Translations under genes and position numbers: made by a program
The notes under the pieces: model-generated
Databases searched by the model: none
Seen by the model: only the letters and a program-made list of their open reading frames with translations
What the model was told of the DNA's origin: nothing
From: an uncultured Hyphomicrobiales bacterium
GTDB taxonomy: Bacteria > Pseudomonadota > Alphaproteobacteria > Rhizobiales > Beijerinckiaceae
DNA length: 64,000 nt
Reading direction: 5' to 3'
NCBI GenBank assembly: GCA_903861645.1
Contig: CAIOVE010000007.1
Location: 1-64,000 of the forward strand
In this document: positions 8,323-16,810 of the stretch, piece after piece
How the letters are laid out: every line of letters starts with the position of its first letter
Numbering within the stretch: the first letter of the stretch is position 1

Positions 8323-8919
8323 ATGAATTGGCGCGGGTTTTTTCGCGGGCTGTGGTTGGTATTGCCGATTGCCACGACGGCGCCCCTGTCGGCGTTGGCG
8401 GCCGACAATCAGTTTTTCGAGCAATCGATTGACACGATCGACGAGTTGCGCCGGGTCGCGTCGCTGATCCAGCGGCAGCCCGCCGTCGATGTCGGCGTCG
8501 ACGAGGCCGGCAAGATCAAGCGCTACCAAAACATCGGGCGCTGCGGCATTCGCGAGGTGATGAGCTATCCCATGCCACTGACCGGCGACCCTTTGTCGCG
8601 CGAAATGAAATACAACAGTTGGGATTTTTCCGGCGTTGTGGGCGTCGAGCTGAGGGATGCCGAGCGAAAGGACAGGGCTGCCCAGTCCGGCTTCGCCGCG
8701 GGCGAGGATACGGAACCATTTATCATCAGCGTCAGAACCAATCTTTCGACCCTCGTGAATTTCAAATCCCAGAGCATTCCCGTCGACAGCGTGTTCTTCA
8801 AGAATCCCACTGTTGACATCAACAAGAACGTGTCTCGGTTCGATTTCGTCGATGTTGGCCGCCAGCGCGCGCTCGACGACAAGGGCGCCATCGAGCGTCT
8901 CGTGGCGAAATGCATCTGA
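8323..8919 (+). CDS. hypothetical exported protein
   Basis: A 198-residue protein. The N-terminus MNWRGFFRGLWLVLPIATT is a classical signal sequence with a cleavage site after ALA (about residue 27), so the mature protein is probably periplasmic. I chose the ATG at 8323 because the upstream TTG extension adds charged residues before the signal peptide. The mature part is hydrophilic, with no cysteine pair beyond C68-region and C-terminal Cys, and no domain that I recognise. It stands alone, followed by a weak hairpin (CATGCCG/CGGCATG, 8927-8952). Confidence 0.7.
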   Translation: MNWRGFFRGLWLVLPIATTAPLSALAADNQFFEQSIDTIDELRRVASLIQRQPAVDVGVDEAGKIKRYQNIGRCGIREVMSYPMPLTGDPLSREMKYNSWDFSGVVGVELRDAERKDRAAQSGFAAGEDTEPFIISVRTNLSTLVNFKSQSIPVDSVFFKNPTVDINKNVSRFDFVDVGRQRALDDKGAIERLVAKCI

Positions 8920-9090
8920 TCGCCATCATGCCGACGCATATCCGCCGGCATGGGCCGCCTAAAAGCGTGGATGCGACACAATTTCCGCCTTTTGCGAATA
9001 GTTAACCAAACAGCGCGAAACTCCATCGAATTAGACGGATTTCAATGATCGCGCGTCCGTTCGACGTCGCGCTCCCGTCGATGCGTGTCA

Positions 9091-9128
9091 GGGGGATCGG
9101 GCCCGTTCGCGGGCCCAGCCGATCCCCC
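9091..9128. repeat. strong hairpin with TTCG loop
   Basis: GGGGGATC (9091-9098) pairs with GATCCCCC (9121-9128) and the inner GGGCCCG pairs with CGGGCCC around a TTCG loop, leaving only a four-base bulge. It lies 22 bases before the preferred start of the DUF2778 gene and has no T-run, so it may be a leader structure controlling translation or an mRNA stabiliser rather than a terminator. Confidence 0.75.
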
Positions 9129-9150
9129 GCGTTGGGTGAGAGTGCGCGTG

Positions 9151-10266
9151 ATGACGAGTAGGCTGTATTTTGACGACGCGATGACCGCGCCGCTTCGGCG
9201 CCAGCGGTCATCCTCGATTGTTCGCGGCCTGCTGTTCGGCGCCGCCGTTGGCGTCTCCGCCTTCGGGCTGATCTGGACGCTTCTGAGCGGTCAGCCGGGC
9301 GGACCCGATGAAGGGATCCAGCCGCCCCGGGTCGCCGCTGGCAACCCCGCGCCCGTCGCTCTCTCCAAAAATGCCGATCGCGGACTTTCCGAACTGATTT
9401 TCGCGCCTCCCGCGCAACTTTCCGCCTTCGCGCCGGCGAAAGCCCCGTCGTCCGGTTTGGCCAGCGCAACCCCGTCGGTCGTTGTCGCCGCGGCCCCGGC
9501 CGCGGTCGCGCCGTCCGTGACGCCTCCCCGGCGCGAGGAAATCGTGGCCGCCGTGGAGCCGCCGCCGCTGCCGCCCGCCAATCCATTCCGGGCCGAAAAG
9601 CAGGCGAAGGCGGAGCCAGCGCCTGTTGTCGCGCCCGCTCCCACGCCCGCGCCGGTGAAGCAGGCCGCCCGGCCCACGCGGACGCCAGCCGGGCAGACCA
9701 CGCTGGCGAAGACGGAAACGCCCTCGGACAAGTCCAATTTCTTCGAGCGGATATTTGGCGCGCCGGCCTCGCCGCCCGCGCCCGCCATGGCCTACGCGCG
9801 ACCGGACGACGGCGCGCTGGGCGTCGCCCGTTCATACGAGAACCCGTCGCCGAAGCCCTCGGTTGGCGCGCGCACCGCCGTCTACGATATCGAGGCGCAT
9901 GTGGTTTACATGCCCGATGGCAAGCGGTTGGAAGCGCATTCCGGCCTTGGCGGCATGATCGACGACGCGCGCTACATCCACGCGAAAAACCGTGGTCCGA
10001 CGCCGCCGAATGTCTACGATCTCACGCTGCGCGAACAATTGTTTCATGGCGTGCGGGCCATCAGGCTCAATCCCGTGAATGGCGGCGCCATGTTCGGGCG
10101 CGACGGCATCCTCGCCCATTCCTACATGCTGGGGCCGAATGGCGACTCGAACGGCTGCGTGTCGTTCCGCGATTATCAGCAGTTCCTGCAGGCGTTCCTG
10201 CGCGGCGACGTCAATCGCCTCGTCGTCGTGCCCCGGCAAGGCGCGACGGTCGCCAGCCGTACGTAA
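9151..10266 (+). CDS. DUF2778/Tlde1-type cell-wall protein with proline-rich linker
   Basis: A 371-residue protein from ATG 9151 (a GTG at 9085 is in frame but lies before a hairpin that the leader would have to translate). One membrane helix near residues 24-45, a long Ala/Pro-rich linker to about 235, then the catalytic-type domain with H323 (ILAHSYMLG) and C336 (NGDSNGCVSF). This His/Ser-x-Gly-Cys arrangement is shared by L,D-transpeptidase-related DUF2778/Tlde1 domains that act on peptidoglycan stem peptides. The anchor and linker would place the domain in the periplasm, spanning towards the wall. No immunity-like partner is adjacent, so a house-keeping cell-wall role is more likely than a toxin. 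Confidence 0.75.
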   Translation: MTSRLYFDDAMTAPLRRQRSSSIVRGLLFGAAVGVSAFGLIWTLLSGQPGGPDEGIQPPRVAAGNPAPVALSKNADRGLSELIFAPPAQLSAFAPAKAPSSGLASATPSVVVAAAPAAVAPSVTPPRREEIVAAVEPPPLPPANPFRAEKQAKAEPAPVVAPAPTPAPVKQAARPTRTPAGQTTLAKTETPSDKSNFFERIFGAPASPPAPAMAYARPDDGALGVARSYENPSPKPSVGARTAVYDIEAHVVYMPDGKRLEAHSGLGGMIDDARYIHAKNRGPTPPNVYDLTLREQLFHGVRAIRLNPVNGGAMFGRDGILAHSYMLGPNGDSNGCVSFRDYQQFLQAFLRGDVNRLVVVPRQGATVASRT

Positions 10267-10281
10267 GCGTGGCGGGCTGTT

Positions 10282-10656
10282 TCAGAGAAACGGGTATTGC
10301 GCGCGCATCTGGCGCGCGCGCGTCATGCGCCATCCCGCGACGGTAAAAACCATCTGGATGACAAAAGTCGCGAGACAGCCGATCAGCATGAAGGTCGCGT
10401 CGGCGATATTGCCGGAAGCGAGCTGTCGCGCCACGTGCGAAATCGGCAGCGCCGAAACCTGAAACAGCGCGTAGCACAGGAAATCAGTGGCGAGTGCAAG
10501 CGGGACGACGAAAATGATCGCGCGCGTCAGCGGGCGCCAGCCCCGCGCGATGGCGCGACCCGTCGCGAGCGCCGCGGGCCCGCCGAGCGCGATGGTGACG
10601 GCGAGCCAGACAAGGATGTCGCTTTTCAGGTTGGCGAAGAGCCCGATGTCACTCAT
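10282..10656 (-). CDS. DUF6867-type small membrane protein of liv operon
   Basis: A 124-residue protein with three predicted membrane helices (about 14-34, 43-68 and 87-110). Its ATG overlaps the livF stop as TGATG, so it is translated from the liv mRNA as last gene. It resembles the DUF6867 family that I associate with branched-chain amino acid-type ABC operons of Hyphomicrobiales. A role as an accessory subunit of the permease is an inference from position only. Confidence 0.7.
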   Translation of the reverse strand: MSDIGLFANLKSDILVWLAVTIALGGPAALATGRAIARGWRPLTRAIIFVVPLALATDFLCYALFQVSALPISHVARQLASGNIADATFMLIGCLATFVIQMVFTVAGWRMTRARQMRAQYPFL

Positions 10657-11378
10657 CAGTGGCCGCCTTCGAGATAAGCGGCGCGGATTTCCGGTCGCGC
10701 CAGCAATTCGCGTCCGGCCCCCTGCATCGCGACCGCGCCGTTGATCAGCACATAGGCGCGGTCGGCGAGACGCAACGCGTGGAATGCGTTCTGTTCGACG
10801 AGAAACACCGTCAGGCCCCGCGATTTGTTGAGATCGCGGATCACGTCGAAGATCAGTTTGACGACGAGCGGCGCGAGACCCAGCGAAGGTTCGTCTAGCA
10901 TCAACAGGCGTGGCCGGCTCATCAGCGCGCGGGCGATGGCGAGCATCTGTTGCTCGCCGCCCGACAGCGTGCCGCCGCGTTGGTCGGCGCGTTCCTTCAG
11001 GCGCGGGAAGATCGTGAAAACGCGCTCGAGATCCTCGTCGTAATGGGCGAATTGATTGATCGCCGCGCCCATTTGCAGATTTTCCCGCACGCTCATGCGC
11101 GCGAAGATGCGTCGCCCCTCGGGCGATTGCGCGACGCCCAACCGCGCGATCCCGTGCATGGGCATGCGCGTGATGTCGACGCCATCGAAGACGATGGAGC
11201 CCGCGCGAGCGCGCGGCTCGCCGCAAATAGTCATCATCAACGTCGATTTCCCGGCGCCGTTGGCGCCGATCAGCGCGACGATTTCGCCCTTGTTGACGTC
11301 GATGTCGACGCCACGCAAAGCGGCGATATTGCCGTAATAGGTTTCGACGCCCCGAAGGCTCAGAAGGGGCTCGCTCAT
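10656..11378 (-). CDS. livF: branched-chain amino acid-type ABC transporter ATPase LivF
   Basis: A 240-residue nucleotide-binding subunit with Walker A GANGAGKST, signature LSGGEQQMLAIARAL, Walker B LLMLDEPSLGLAP and the H-loop region FLVEQN. The EPSLGLAP and VEQNA segments are typical of LivF rather than LivG. It pairs with LivG to power the LivHM permease. ATG at 11378 overlaps the livG stop by four bases. The operon is livHMGF followed by the DUF6867 gene. Substrate could be branched-chain amino acids, amides, urea or aromatic acids; no binding protein is present to decide. Confidence 0.93.
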   Translation of the reverse strand: MSEPLLSLRGVETYYGNIAALRGVDIDVNKGEIVALIGANGAGKSTLMMTICGEPRARAGSIVFDGVDITRMPMHGIARLGVAQSPEGRRIFARMSVRENLQMGAAINQFAHYDEDLERVFTIFPRLKERADQRGGTLSGGEQQMLAIARALMSRPRLLMLDEPSLGLAPLVVKLIFDVIRDLNKSRGLTVFLVEQNAFHALRLADRAYVLINGAVAMQGAGRELLARPEIRAAYLEGGH

Positions 11379-12286
11379 GCGGCGCCTCCCGGCGCGGGCG
11401 CCGTGTCGTTTTCGTCGTCGACGCCAAGATAGGCCGCGATGACGGCGGGATCGTCGCGCACCTGTTTGGCCCCGCCGTCGGCGATCTTGCGCCCATAATC
11501 CAGCACGATCACATGATCGGAAATTTTCATCACGACGCTCATGTCATGTTCGATGAGCAGCAGCGACACGGCGTCGCGCTCCCGGATGGAGAGCAGGAGC
11601 TCGTTGAGTTCGGCGGATTCCCGCGGATTCAGGCCCGCGGCGGGTTCGTCGAGACATAGAAGCGCTGGTTCCGCGCACATGGCGCGCGCGATTTCGAGAC
11701 GCCGCTGATCGCCATAAGGCAGGGCGCCGGCGGGTTCGTCCGCGCGGTCGATGAGACCAATGCGCTTCAACCACGATGTCGCGATTTCCACGGCCGCGCG
11801 TTCGGCCCGGGCATAGGAGGGCAAGCCGACAAGGCCGCCGACCGTCATCAGCGAGGCGCGCATCAATTCGTTGTGGCGCGCGACGATGAGATTTTCGAGC
11901 ACGGTCATGCCCTGGAACAGGCGGATATTCTGGAACGTGCGGGCGACGCGCGCCTCGCGGGCGATTTCGTGATCGGCCATGCGCTCCAGCAGATAAAGAT
12001 CGCCGGAGCCCATGCGCGCATGGCGTCGGCCCGAGCGCGTGAGCGCCTCGATGTCCGCCGCCGCCGCCTTGCCCTCGCGCGCGAAGGCGAGGCGGCCACT
12101 GGTCGGCTTGTAAAAACCGGTCACACAGTTGAAGACCGTGGTCTTGCCGGCGCCATTGGGACCGATGAGCGCCGTGATGTCGCCGCGCCCCACGACGAAG
12201 GACAGGTCATCGACGGCGACGAGGCCGCCAAAGCGCATTGTCAGATGCTCGACCGCGAGCAGGGGCTCGTCCAGCCAGCGTGTCAT
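11375..12286 (-). CDS. livG: branched-chain amino acid-type ABC transporter ATPase LivG
   Basis: A 303-residue nucleotide-binding subunit: Walker A GPNGAGKTT, LivG-type signature LPYGDQRRLEIARAM, Walker B LLCLDEPAAGLNP and H-loop LLIEHDMSVVM. It is longer than typical LivG (about 255 aa) because of an insert rich in basic and alanine residues after Walker A (about 75-110). ATG overlaps the livM stop by four bases. Works with LivF on the LivHM channel at the inner membrane. Confidence 0.93.
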   Translation of the reverse strand: MTRWLDEPLLAVEHLTMRFGGLVAVDDLSFVVGRGDITALIGPNGAGKTTVFNCVTGFYKPTSGRLAFAREGKAAAADIEALTRSGRRHARMGSGDLYLLERMADHEIAREARVARTFQNIRLFQGMTVLENLIVARHNELMRASLMTVGGLVGLPSYARAERAAVEIATSWLKRIGLIDRADEPAGALPYGDQRRLEIARAMCAEPALLCLDEPAAGLNPRESAELNELLLSIRERDAVSLLLIEHDMSVVMKISDHVIVLDYGRKIADGGAKQVRDDPAVIAAYLGVDDENDTAPAPGGAA

Positions 12287-13806
12287 CCGTGGCCTTCCCC
12301 CACGTGTTCGCCGGATATGGCCGCGCGCGATTTCAGGAAAATCGATGGCGCGCGCGTCGAGACGAGCCCGCGCGGCTTCCAGATCATCATCGCGACCATG
12401 GCGAGGCCGAAGAGCAACATGCGGTATTGGGCGGGGTCGAAGCCTTCGCCGAACACCTGCTTGAGGACATCGAGTTCGCGCAACATTTCCGTGCCGCCGA
12501 TCATGGCGACGGCGGCAAGCGCGACGCCCATCTGCGAGCCCATGCCGCCGAGCACGACGATGGCGAGGATGGTGGCGCTTTCGATGAAGGTGAAGCTGTC
12601 TGGACTGACAAAGCCCTGGCGCACGGCGAAAAACGCGCCGGCCAGCCCGCCGAACATGGCGCCGAGCGCGAAGGCTGTCAGCTTGGTTTTGACCGTGTCG
12701 ATGCCGAGGGAGCGGCAGGCGATTTCATCCTCGCGCAGGGCCTCCCACGCGCGACCGATGGGCAGGCGTCGCAGCCGCAGGGTCGCGAGGTTCGTGACCA
12801 GCGCGAGGCAGAGGATGAGATAGAACAGAAAGATCGTGCGATGGATGGGAGAGAACTCAAGGCCCAGCATCGCGGCGAAGCCGTCGTCGTCGTCAACGAA
12901 GGGCACGCCAAAGAAACTGACGCGCGGGATGGATGAAATGCCGGCGTAGCCGTTGGAGAAATCCGTCCAGTTGATCAGCACGACACGGATGATCTCGCCG
13001 AAGGCCAACGTGACGATGGCGAGATAATCGCCGCGCAGGCGCAGCACGGGAAAGCCGAGAATGACGCCCCAGAAGGCCGCCAGCACGCCCGCGAGCGGCA
13101 GGCATATCCAGAACGACAGGCCATAGGTCGTCGACAGCAGCGCGTAGGTGTAGGCGCCGACCGCGTAGAACGCGACGTAACCGAGATCGAGCAGGCCGGC
13201 GAGGCCGACCACGATGTTGAGGCCCCAGCCAAGCATGACGTAGATCAGGATCTGGATGCCGTAATTGTTGATCCATTTCAGCGAGCCTTGCGGCCCCAAA
13301 AGCCACAGCGCCGCGAAGGGAAAAACAAAGAGGAAGCCGAGCCCCATCGCGTTCAGCCAGCCGGACCGCGCGGCGAGCGCGTGGCGCGCGGCGCGTTGTC
13401 TGATCGCAAGCGTGGATGTCTCGGGCAGTGGCGCGAAGCCGGCCAGCAGCGCCAGCGCGCCACCCATCGTGACGAGCACGAGCAAGGCGCGCGCGACAGG
13501 TGGCGCCTCAAGCCGGGTCGCCTGCATCGCCAGCAGACCGCATGTCGCCGCGGCGCAGGCGAACGCCAGCCAGCGGGCGATGGCGCGCGCGCCGGGGAAA
13601 TGCATCGCGAGGCGGCCACAAAACACAAACGCGGCCGCGGCGACGAGCCACGACCAGCGTTGTTGCAGCACAAGCACGTTGTCGATGTTGGGCTCGGCGC
13701 GCAGCGCGAGAATGGGGAATGAAAGGCCCGCCGCGACAATGCCCGCGCCAGCCGCGTCCTTCAGCGCGCCGCGCCAGCCCGCGGAGGATTTATCGCCCTC
13801 GGCCAT
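12283..13806 (-). CDS. livM: branched-chain amino acid-type ABC permease LivM
   Basis: A 507-residue integral membrane protein. The LivM core starts near residue 175 (GIQILIYVMLGWGLNIVVGL), with the family motifs LAGLLDLGYVAFYAVGAY and LRGDYLAIVTLAFGEIIR. The first 170 residues add about four further membrane helices, making it some 80 residues longer than E. coli LivM. ATG at 13806 is preceded by GGAGAAGG; a TTG at 13812 overlapping the livH stop is the alternative. The short cytoplasmic C-terminus follows a last helix near MLLFGLAMVAMMIW. Confidence 0.92.
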   Translation of the reverse strand: MAEGDKSSAGWRGALKDAAGAGIVAAGLSFPILALRAEPNIDNVLVLQQRWSWLVAAAAFVFCGRLAMHFPGARAIARWLAFACAAATCGLLAMQATRLEAPPVARALLVLVTMGGALALLAGFAPLPETSTLAIRQRAARHALAARSGWLNAMGLGFLFVFPFAALWLLGPQGSLKWINNYGIQILIYVMLGWGLNIVVGLAGLLDLGYVAFYAVGAYTYALLSTTYGLSFWICLPLAGVLAAFWGVILGFPVLRLRGDYLAIVTLAFGEIIRVVLINWTDFSNGYAGISSIPRVSFFGVPFVDDDDGFAAMLGLEFSPIHRTIFLFYLILCLALVTNLATLRLRRLPIGRAWEALREDEIACRSLGIDTVKTKLTAFALGAMFGGLAGAFFAVRQGFVSPDSFTFIESATILAIVVLGGMGSQMGVALAAVAMIGGTEMLRELDVLKQVFGEGFDPAQYRMLLFGLAMVAMMIWKPRGLVSTRAPSIFLKSRAAISGEHVGEGHG

Positions 13807-13808
13807 GC

Positions 13809-14723
13809 TCAAACCTTCTCCACCTCGGGGCGGCCCAGCAGGCCCGAGGGCATGAAGATCAGCGTGATCGCGAGGATGGAGAAGGCGGCGACGTCCTTGT
13901 AGTCGGTGGAGAAATAGGCCGACCAGAAGGTTTCGATCAGGCCAATGATGAGGCCGCCAATGACGGCGCCGGGCAGGGAGCCGATGCCGCCGAGCACGGC
14001 TGCTGTAAACGCCTTGACGCCGGGCGTGAAGCCGTCGGCGAAATTCACGACGCCGTAATAGACCATGTAAAGCGTGCCCGCGACGGCGGCGAGCGCGGCG
14101 CCGATGACGAATGTCGTTGAAATCGTGCGGTTGACGTCAACGCCCAGCAAGGCCGCCATCTTGCGGTCTTGCTCGCAGGCGCGTTGCGCGCGACCGAGCG
14201 GCGTTTTCTGCACGAGCCACCAGAAGCCGGCGAGCAACGCCGCCGTCACCGCGACGATCATGATCTGCTTGTAGGAGAGCGTCACGACGTAGCCGCCGAT
14301 ATCGACCTTGATGAGGTCGGTGAACAACGGCGGCGTGGGCTTGTTGCGCGGTCCCTGCACGACCTGCACGAAGTTCGACAGAAAGATCGACATGCCGATG
14401 GCCGAGATCAACGGCGCGAGGCGGAACGATCCGCGCAAGGGGCGATATGCGATGCGCTCGATCGCCCAGTTCCACAGGCCCGTCAGTACCATCGCGGCGA
14501 TCAGCACGATCACGAAAGCCAGCGGCAGGGACGTCATGCCGATGAGCTGGGTCAGCGCCATGTAAACGATGAGCGCGATGAAGGCCGAGAGCATGAACAC
14601 GTCGCCATGGGCGAAATTGACCATGCCGATAATGCCGAAAACCATCGTGTAGCCGATGGCGATCAGGCCGTAGATCGAGCCGAGCGTAACGCCATTGATC
14701 AATTGCTGGAGAAAATTGCCCAT
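13809..14723 (-). CDS. livH: branched-chain amino acid-type ABC permease LivH
   Basis: A 304-residue permease with about eight membrane helices and the family signatures NGVTLGSIYGLIAIGYTMV and IIGMVNFAHGDVFMLSAF near the N-terminus and AVLGGIGSLPGAVIGG near the C-terminus. It forms the transport channel with LivM. It is first in the liv set but begins only 45 bases after the dcm stop on the same strand, so read-through from the vsr-dcm genes is possible. Confidence 0.93.
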   Translation of the reverse strand: MGNFLQQLINGVTLGSIYGLIAIGYTMVFGIIGMVNFAHGDVFMLSAFIALIVYMALTQLIGMTSLPLAFVIVLIAAMVLTGLWNWAIERIAYRPLRGSFRLAPLISAIGMSIFLSNFVQVVQGPRNKPTPPLFTDLIKVDIGGYVVTLSYKQIMIVAVTAALLAGFWWLVQKTPLGRAQRACEQDRKMAALLGVDVNRTISTTFVIGAALAAVAGTLYMVYYGVVNFADGFTPGVKAFTAAVLGGIGSLPGAVIGGLIIGLIETFWSAYFSTDYKDVAAFSILAITLIFMPSGLLGRPEVEKV

Positions 14724-14768
14724 GCGGGGCGGCGCTCCCTGACGACGGCGTGAATCAGCATTCGAGCA

Positions 14769-15977
14769 CTACACCAGAAACGAATTTGGCGTCGACTCGC
14801 GTGGGCGCCCAAATTTCGGGGATTTCGCCGTCATGGCGCGCATCACGTCCGATGCGACGAGTTCGCCCAGCGCGACCGGCACCGCGTTGCCGAGCTGGCG
14901 CATGGCCTCGCTCCACGCGCCATGGAACACGTAGTCATCGGGGAAGGTTTGCAGCCGGGCGCTTTCGCGCACGGTGAAATAGCGGAAGGTTCCATCCGGC
15001 CGCGCCAGCATGTTCTCGCCGCCGGGAACCCCGTGAACGCCTGCCTTGAGCGTCTTGGCGGGCTCGTCGAGCGGACTGCCGGTATGGCCGGGGTAGGCGC
15101 GCGCACCCGGCTGGAAGCGATGATTGGCGAAGGCCGCGGCCTTTTCGGGCGCGAATTCCGGATCTGGCAGATCGCCGATGGCGTCGCGCACGGTGCGCCA
15201 CGCCCGCGTTGGCGGCGCGGCGTCGATCCGCTCGCCAAGGGCCGCCATGCGGGGCGTCGGCCGCCGCTGGCGCGACGCGACGCGGTGTTGGTCCCAGTAA
15301 TCGCCTTTCGGTCGCTGCGCATGGGCCAGCGCCTCGACCGAATGCGTTGGAGCGGGAAACTCCCATTCGACGCCGAGATCGGCGCGGAAGCCGACGAAGA
15401 ACACCCGCTCGCGCCTTTGCGGCACGCCGTAATCGGCCGCGTTGAGAATTTGCGGCGGCAGGACGTTGTATTCCGGCGATTTGCTCGCGTGCCGCCGTTG
15501 CAGGCGGGCTTGGTGGTCGCTCCAGTCCTCGTCCGGGCGGCGTGGCAGGCCCGGGTGCTGCAATTGCAGGTGGATATAGTTGCGATAGGGCGCGAAGCCC
15601 GCGCGCATCAGACCCTTCACGTTCTCGAAGATGAAGGCCCGCGGGCTTGTTTCCCTGATCACGCGGACCGCCTGCGGCCACATATCGCGATCGTCAAGGA
15701 AGGCGCGATGCTTGCCGCCGAGCGAAAACGGCTGGCAGGGCGGGCCGCCCGCCACGAGGTCGATGGCGCCGAGATGTTCGGCGAAGTTCAGCGGGCGGAT
15801 GTCTCCCTCGATGGGGGCGGGCCAGTGGGCCAGCGGGCTTGTCCGGCGGGCGCGGTTCTCGCGGATCGTGTCGCAACACCAGCGGTCCCATTCGACGATC
15901 GCCGCTGGCTGGAAGCCCGCGCGGCTCACGCCCATGGCGAGACCGCCGGCGCCGGCGAACAGTTCAATCGAAATCAT
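14769..15977 (-). CDS. dcm: DNA (cytosine-5-)-methyltransferase
   Basis: A 402-residue C5-cytosine methyltransferase from the ATG at 15977, which overlaps the vsr stop as ATGA and gives the usual N-terminus directly before motif I (ELFAGAGGLAMG). Motif IV GGPPC81QPFSLGGK carries the catalytic cysteine; motif VI FENVKG, motif VIII QRRERVFFVGF and the C-terminal motifs RLQTFPDDY and QLGNAVP are all intact, so it should be active. The target-recognition region (about 165-300) does not tell me the site. No restriction enzyme gene is adjacent; pairing with vsr indicates a Dcm-like solitary enzyme or a degraded restriction system. Confidence 0.93.
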   Translation of the reverse strand: MISIELFAGAGGLAMGVSRAGFQPAAIVEWDRWCCDTIRENRARRTSPLAHWPAPIEGDIRPLNFAEHLGAIDLVAGGPPCQPFSLGGKHRAFLDDRDMWPQAVRVIRETSPRAFIFENVKGLMRAGFAPYRNYIHLQLQHPGLPRRPDEDWSDHQARLQRRHASKSPEYNVLPPQILNAADYGVPQRRERVFFVGFRADLGVEWEFPAPTHSVEALAHAQRPKGDYWDQHRVASRQRRPTPRMAALGERIDAAPPTRAWRTVRDAIGDLPDPEFAPEKAAAFANHRFQPGARAYPGHTGSPLDEPAKTLKAGVHGVPGGENMLARPDGTFRYFTVRESARLQTFPDDYVFHGAWSEAMRQLGNAVPVALGELVASDVMRAMTAKSPKFGRPRESTPNSFLV

Positions 15978-16396
15978 GCGGGATCCCGGAGAAACCGGGC
16001 GATTCGGTTGCGCATGCGGTCGATATTGCCCAACTGGCACTCCCAGACAACCAGCGTTTTCCAGCCCGCGCGGGCCAGCGCGCGGCGGTTGCGGGCGTCG
16101 CGCTTGCGGTTGCCCTCGAGCTTCGGGAGCCAGAAGTCGAGGCGGGTTTTCGGCAGGCGCGCCAGCTTGCAGGTCTTGGCCGCGTGCCGATGCCAGAAGC
16201 AGCCGTGGACGAAGATAGCCTTGCGCTGGCCGGCGAAAACGAGATCGGGCTTGCCCGGCAGTTTCGCGCCGTGCAGGCGATACCGGTAGCCGAGCGCCGT
16301 CGCCATGCCGCGGACCGCCTTTTCGGGCGCGGTGTGCTTGCCGGCAATGCGCGCCATGCGGGCGCTGCGTTCGGCGGGGGTCAAGGTGTCGGCCAT
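15974..16396 (-). CDS. vsr: very short patch repair endonuclease Vsr
   Basis: A 140-residue protein of normal Vsr length. It has the family segments TPAERSARMARIAGKHTAPE near the N-terminus, KPDLVFAGQRKAIFVHGCFWH with the metal-binding Asp, Cys and His positions, and WKTLVVWECQL near the end. Vsr nicks 5' to T in T:G mismatches created by deamination of 5-methylcytosine, protecting the sites methylated by its partner. Translationally coupled to the methyltransferase gene downstream. Confidence 0.93.
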   Translation of the reverse strand: MADTLTPAERSARMARIAGKHTAPEKAVRGMATALGYRYRLHGAKLPGKPDLVFAGQRKAIFVHGCFWHRHAAKTCKLARLPKTRLDFWLPKLEGNRKRDARNRRALARAGWKTLVVWECQLGNIDRMRNRIARFLRDPA

Positions 16397-16417
16397 GGGC
16401 TTTCGCGCCGGGCGGGG

Positions 16418-16810
16418 TCAGACGCCCAGTTCGTCAAACAGCGCGGCGGCTTCCTTGAACGCGTGGTTGGCGGCGGGCACGCCCGCGTAAACCCCGCATT
16501 GCATCAGGATTTCGCCGATTTCGCTCTTGGTGAGGCCGTTGTTGAGCGCGCCGCGCAAATGCAGGCGGAACTCGTCCCAGTGGCGCAGCGCCACCGTCAC
16601 GCTCAGCACCACCACCGAGCGGGTTCGCAGGTCCAGTCCCGGACGGCGCCAGACGTCGCCCCAGGCCGTGCGGACGATCCAGTCCTGGAAATCGCGAGAA
16701 AAATCCGTGGTGCGCGCGATCGCGCCGTCCACGTAGGCGTCGCCAAGAACCTGGCGCCGGCGTTTCATGCCGCCGGCGTGGCGGGTCTCGTCGTCTTCCC
16801 GTTCGCTCAT
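16418..16810 (-). CDS. pcaC: 4-carboxymuconolactone decarboxylase
   Basis: A 130-residue AhpD-like fold protein that matches PcaC over its length (GLDLRTRSVVVLSVTVALRHWDE, LNNGLTKSEIGEILMQ, CGVYAGVPAANHAF). PcaC decarboxylates 4-carboxymuconolactone to 3-oxoadipate enol-lactone in the protocatechuate branch of the beta-ketoadipate pathway. ATG at 16810 overlaps the pcaD stop by four bases, so substrate and product enzymes are coupled. The other pca genes are not in the window. Confidence 0.92.
   Translation of the reverse strand: MSEREDDETRHAGGMKRRRQVLGDAYVDGAIARTTDFSRDFQDWIVRTAWGDVWRRPGLDLRTRSVVVLSVTVALRHWDEFRLHLRGALNNGLTKSEIGEILMQCGVYAGVPAANHAFKEAAALFDELGV

Noticed and set aside
8927-8952. 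Hairpin after the exported-protein gene as a terminator.
   Set aside because: Seven-base arms with a 12-base loop and no T-run; too weak to call.
16418-16810. The pcaC product as an AhpD-type peroxidase.
   Set aside because: The CxxC active-site motif of AhpD is absent; sequence and pcaD partner fit carboxymuconolactone decarboxylase.
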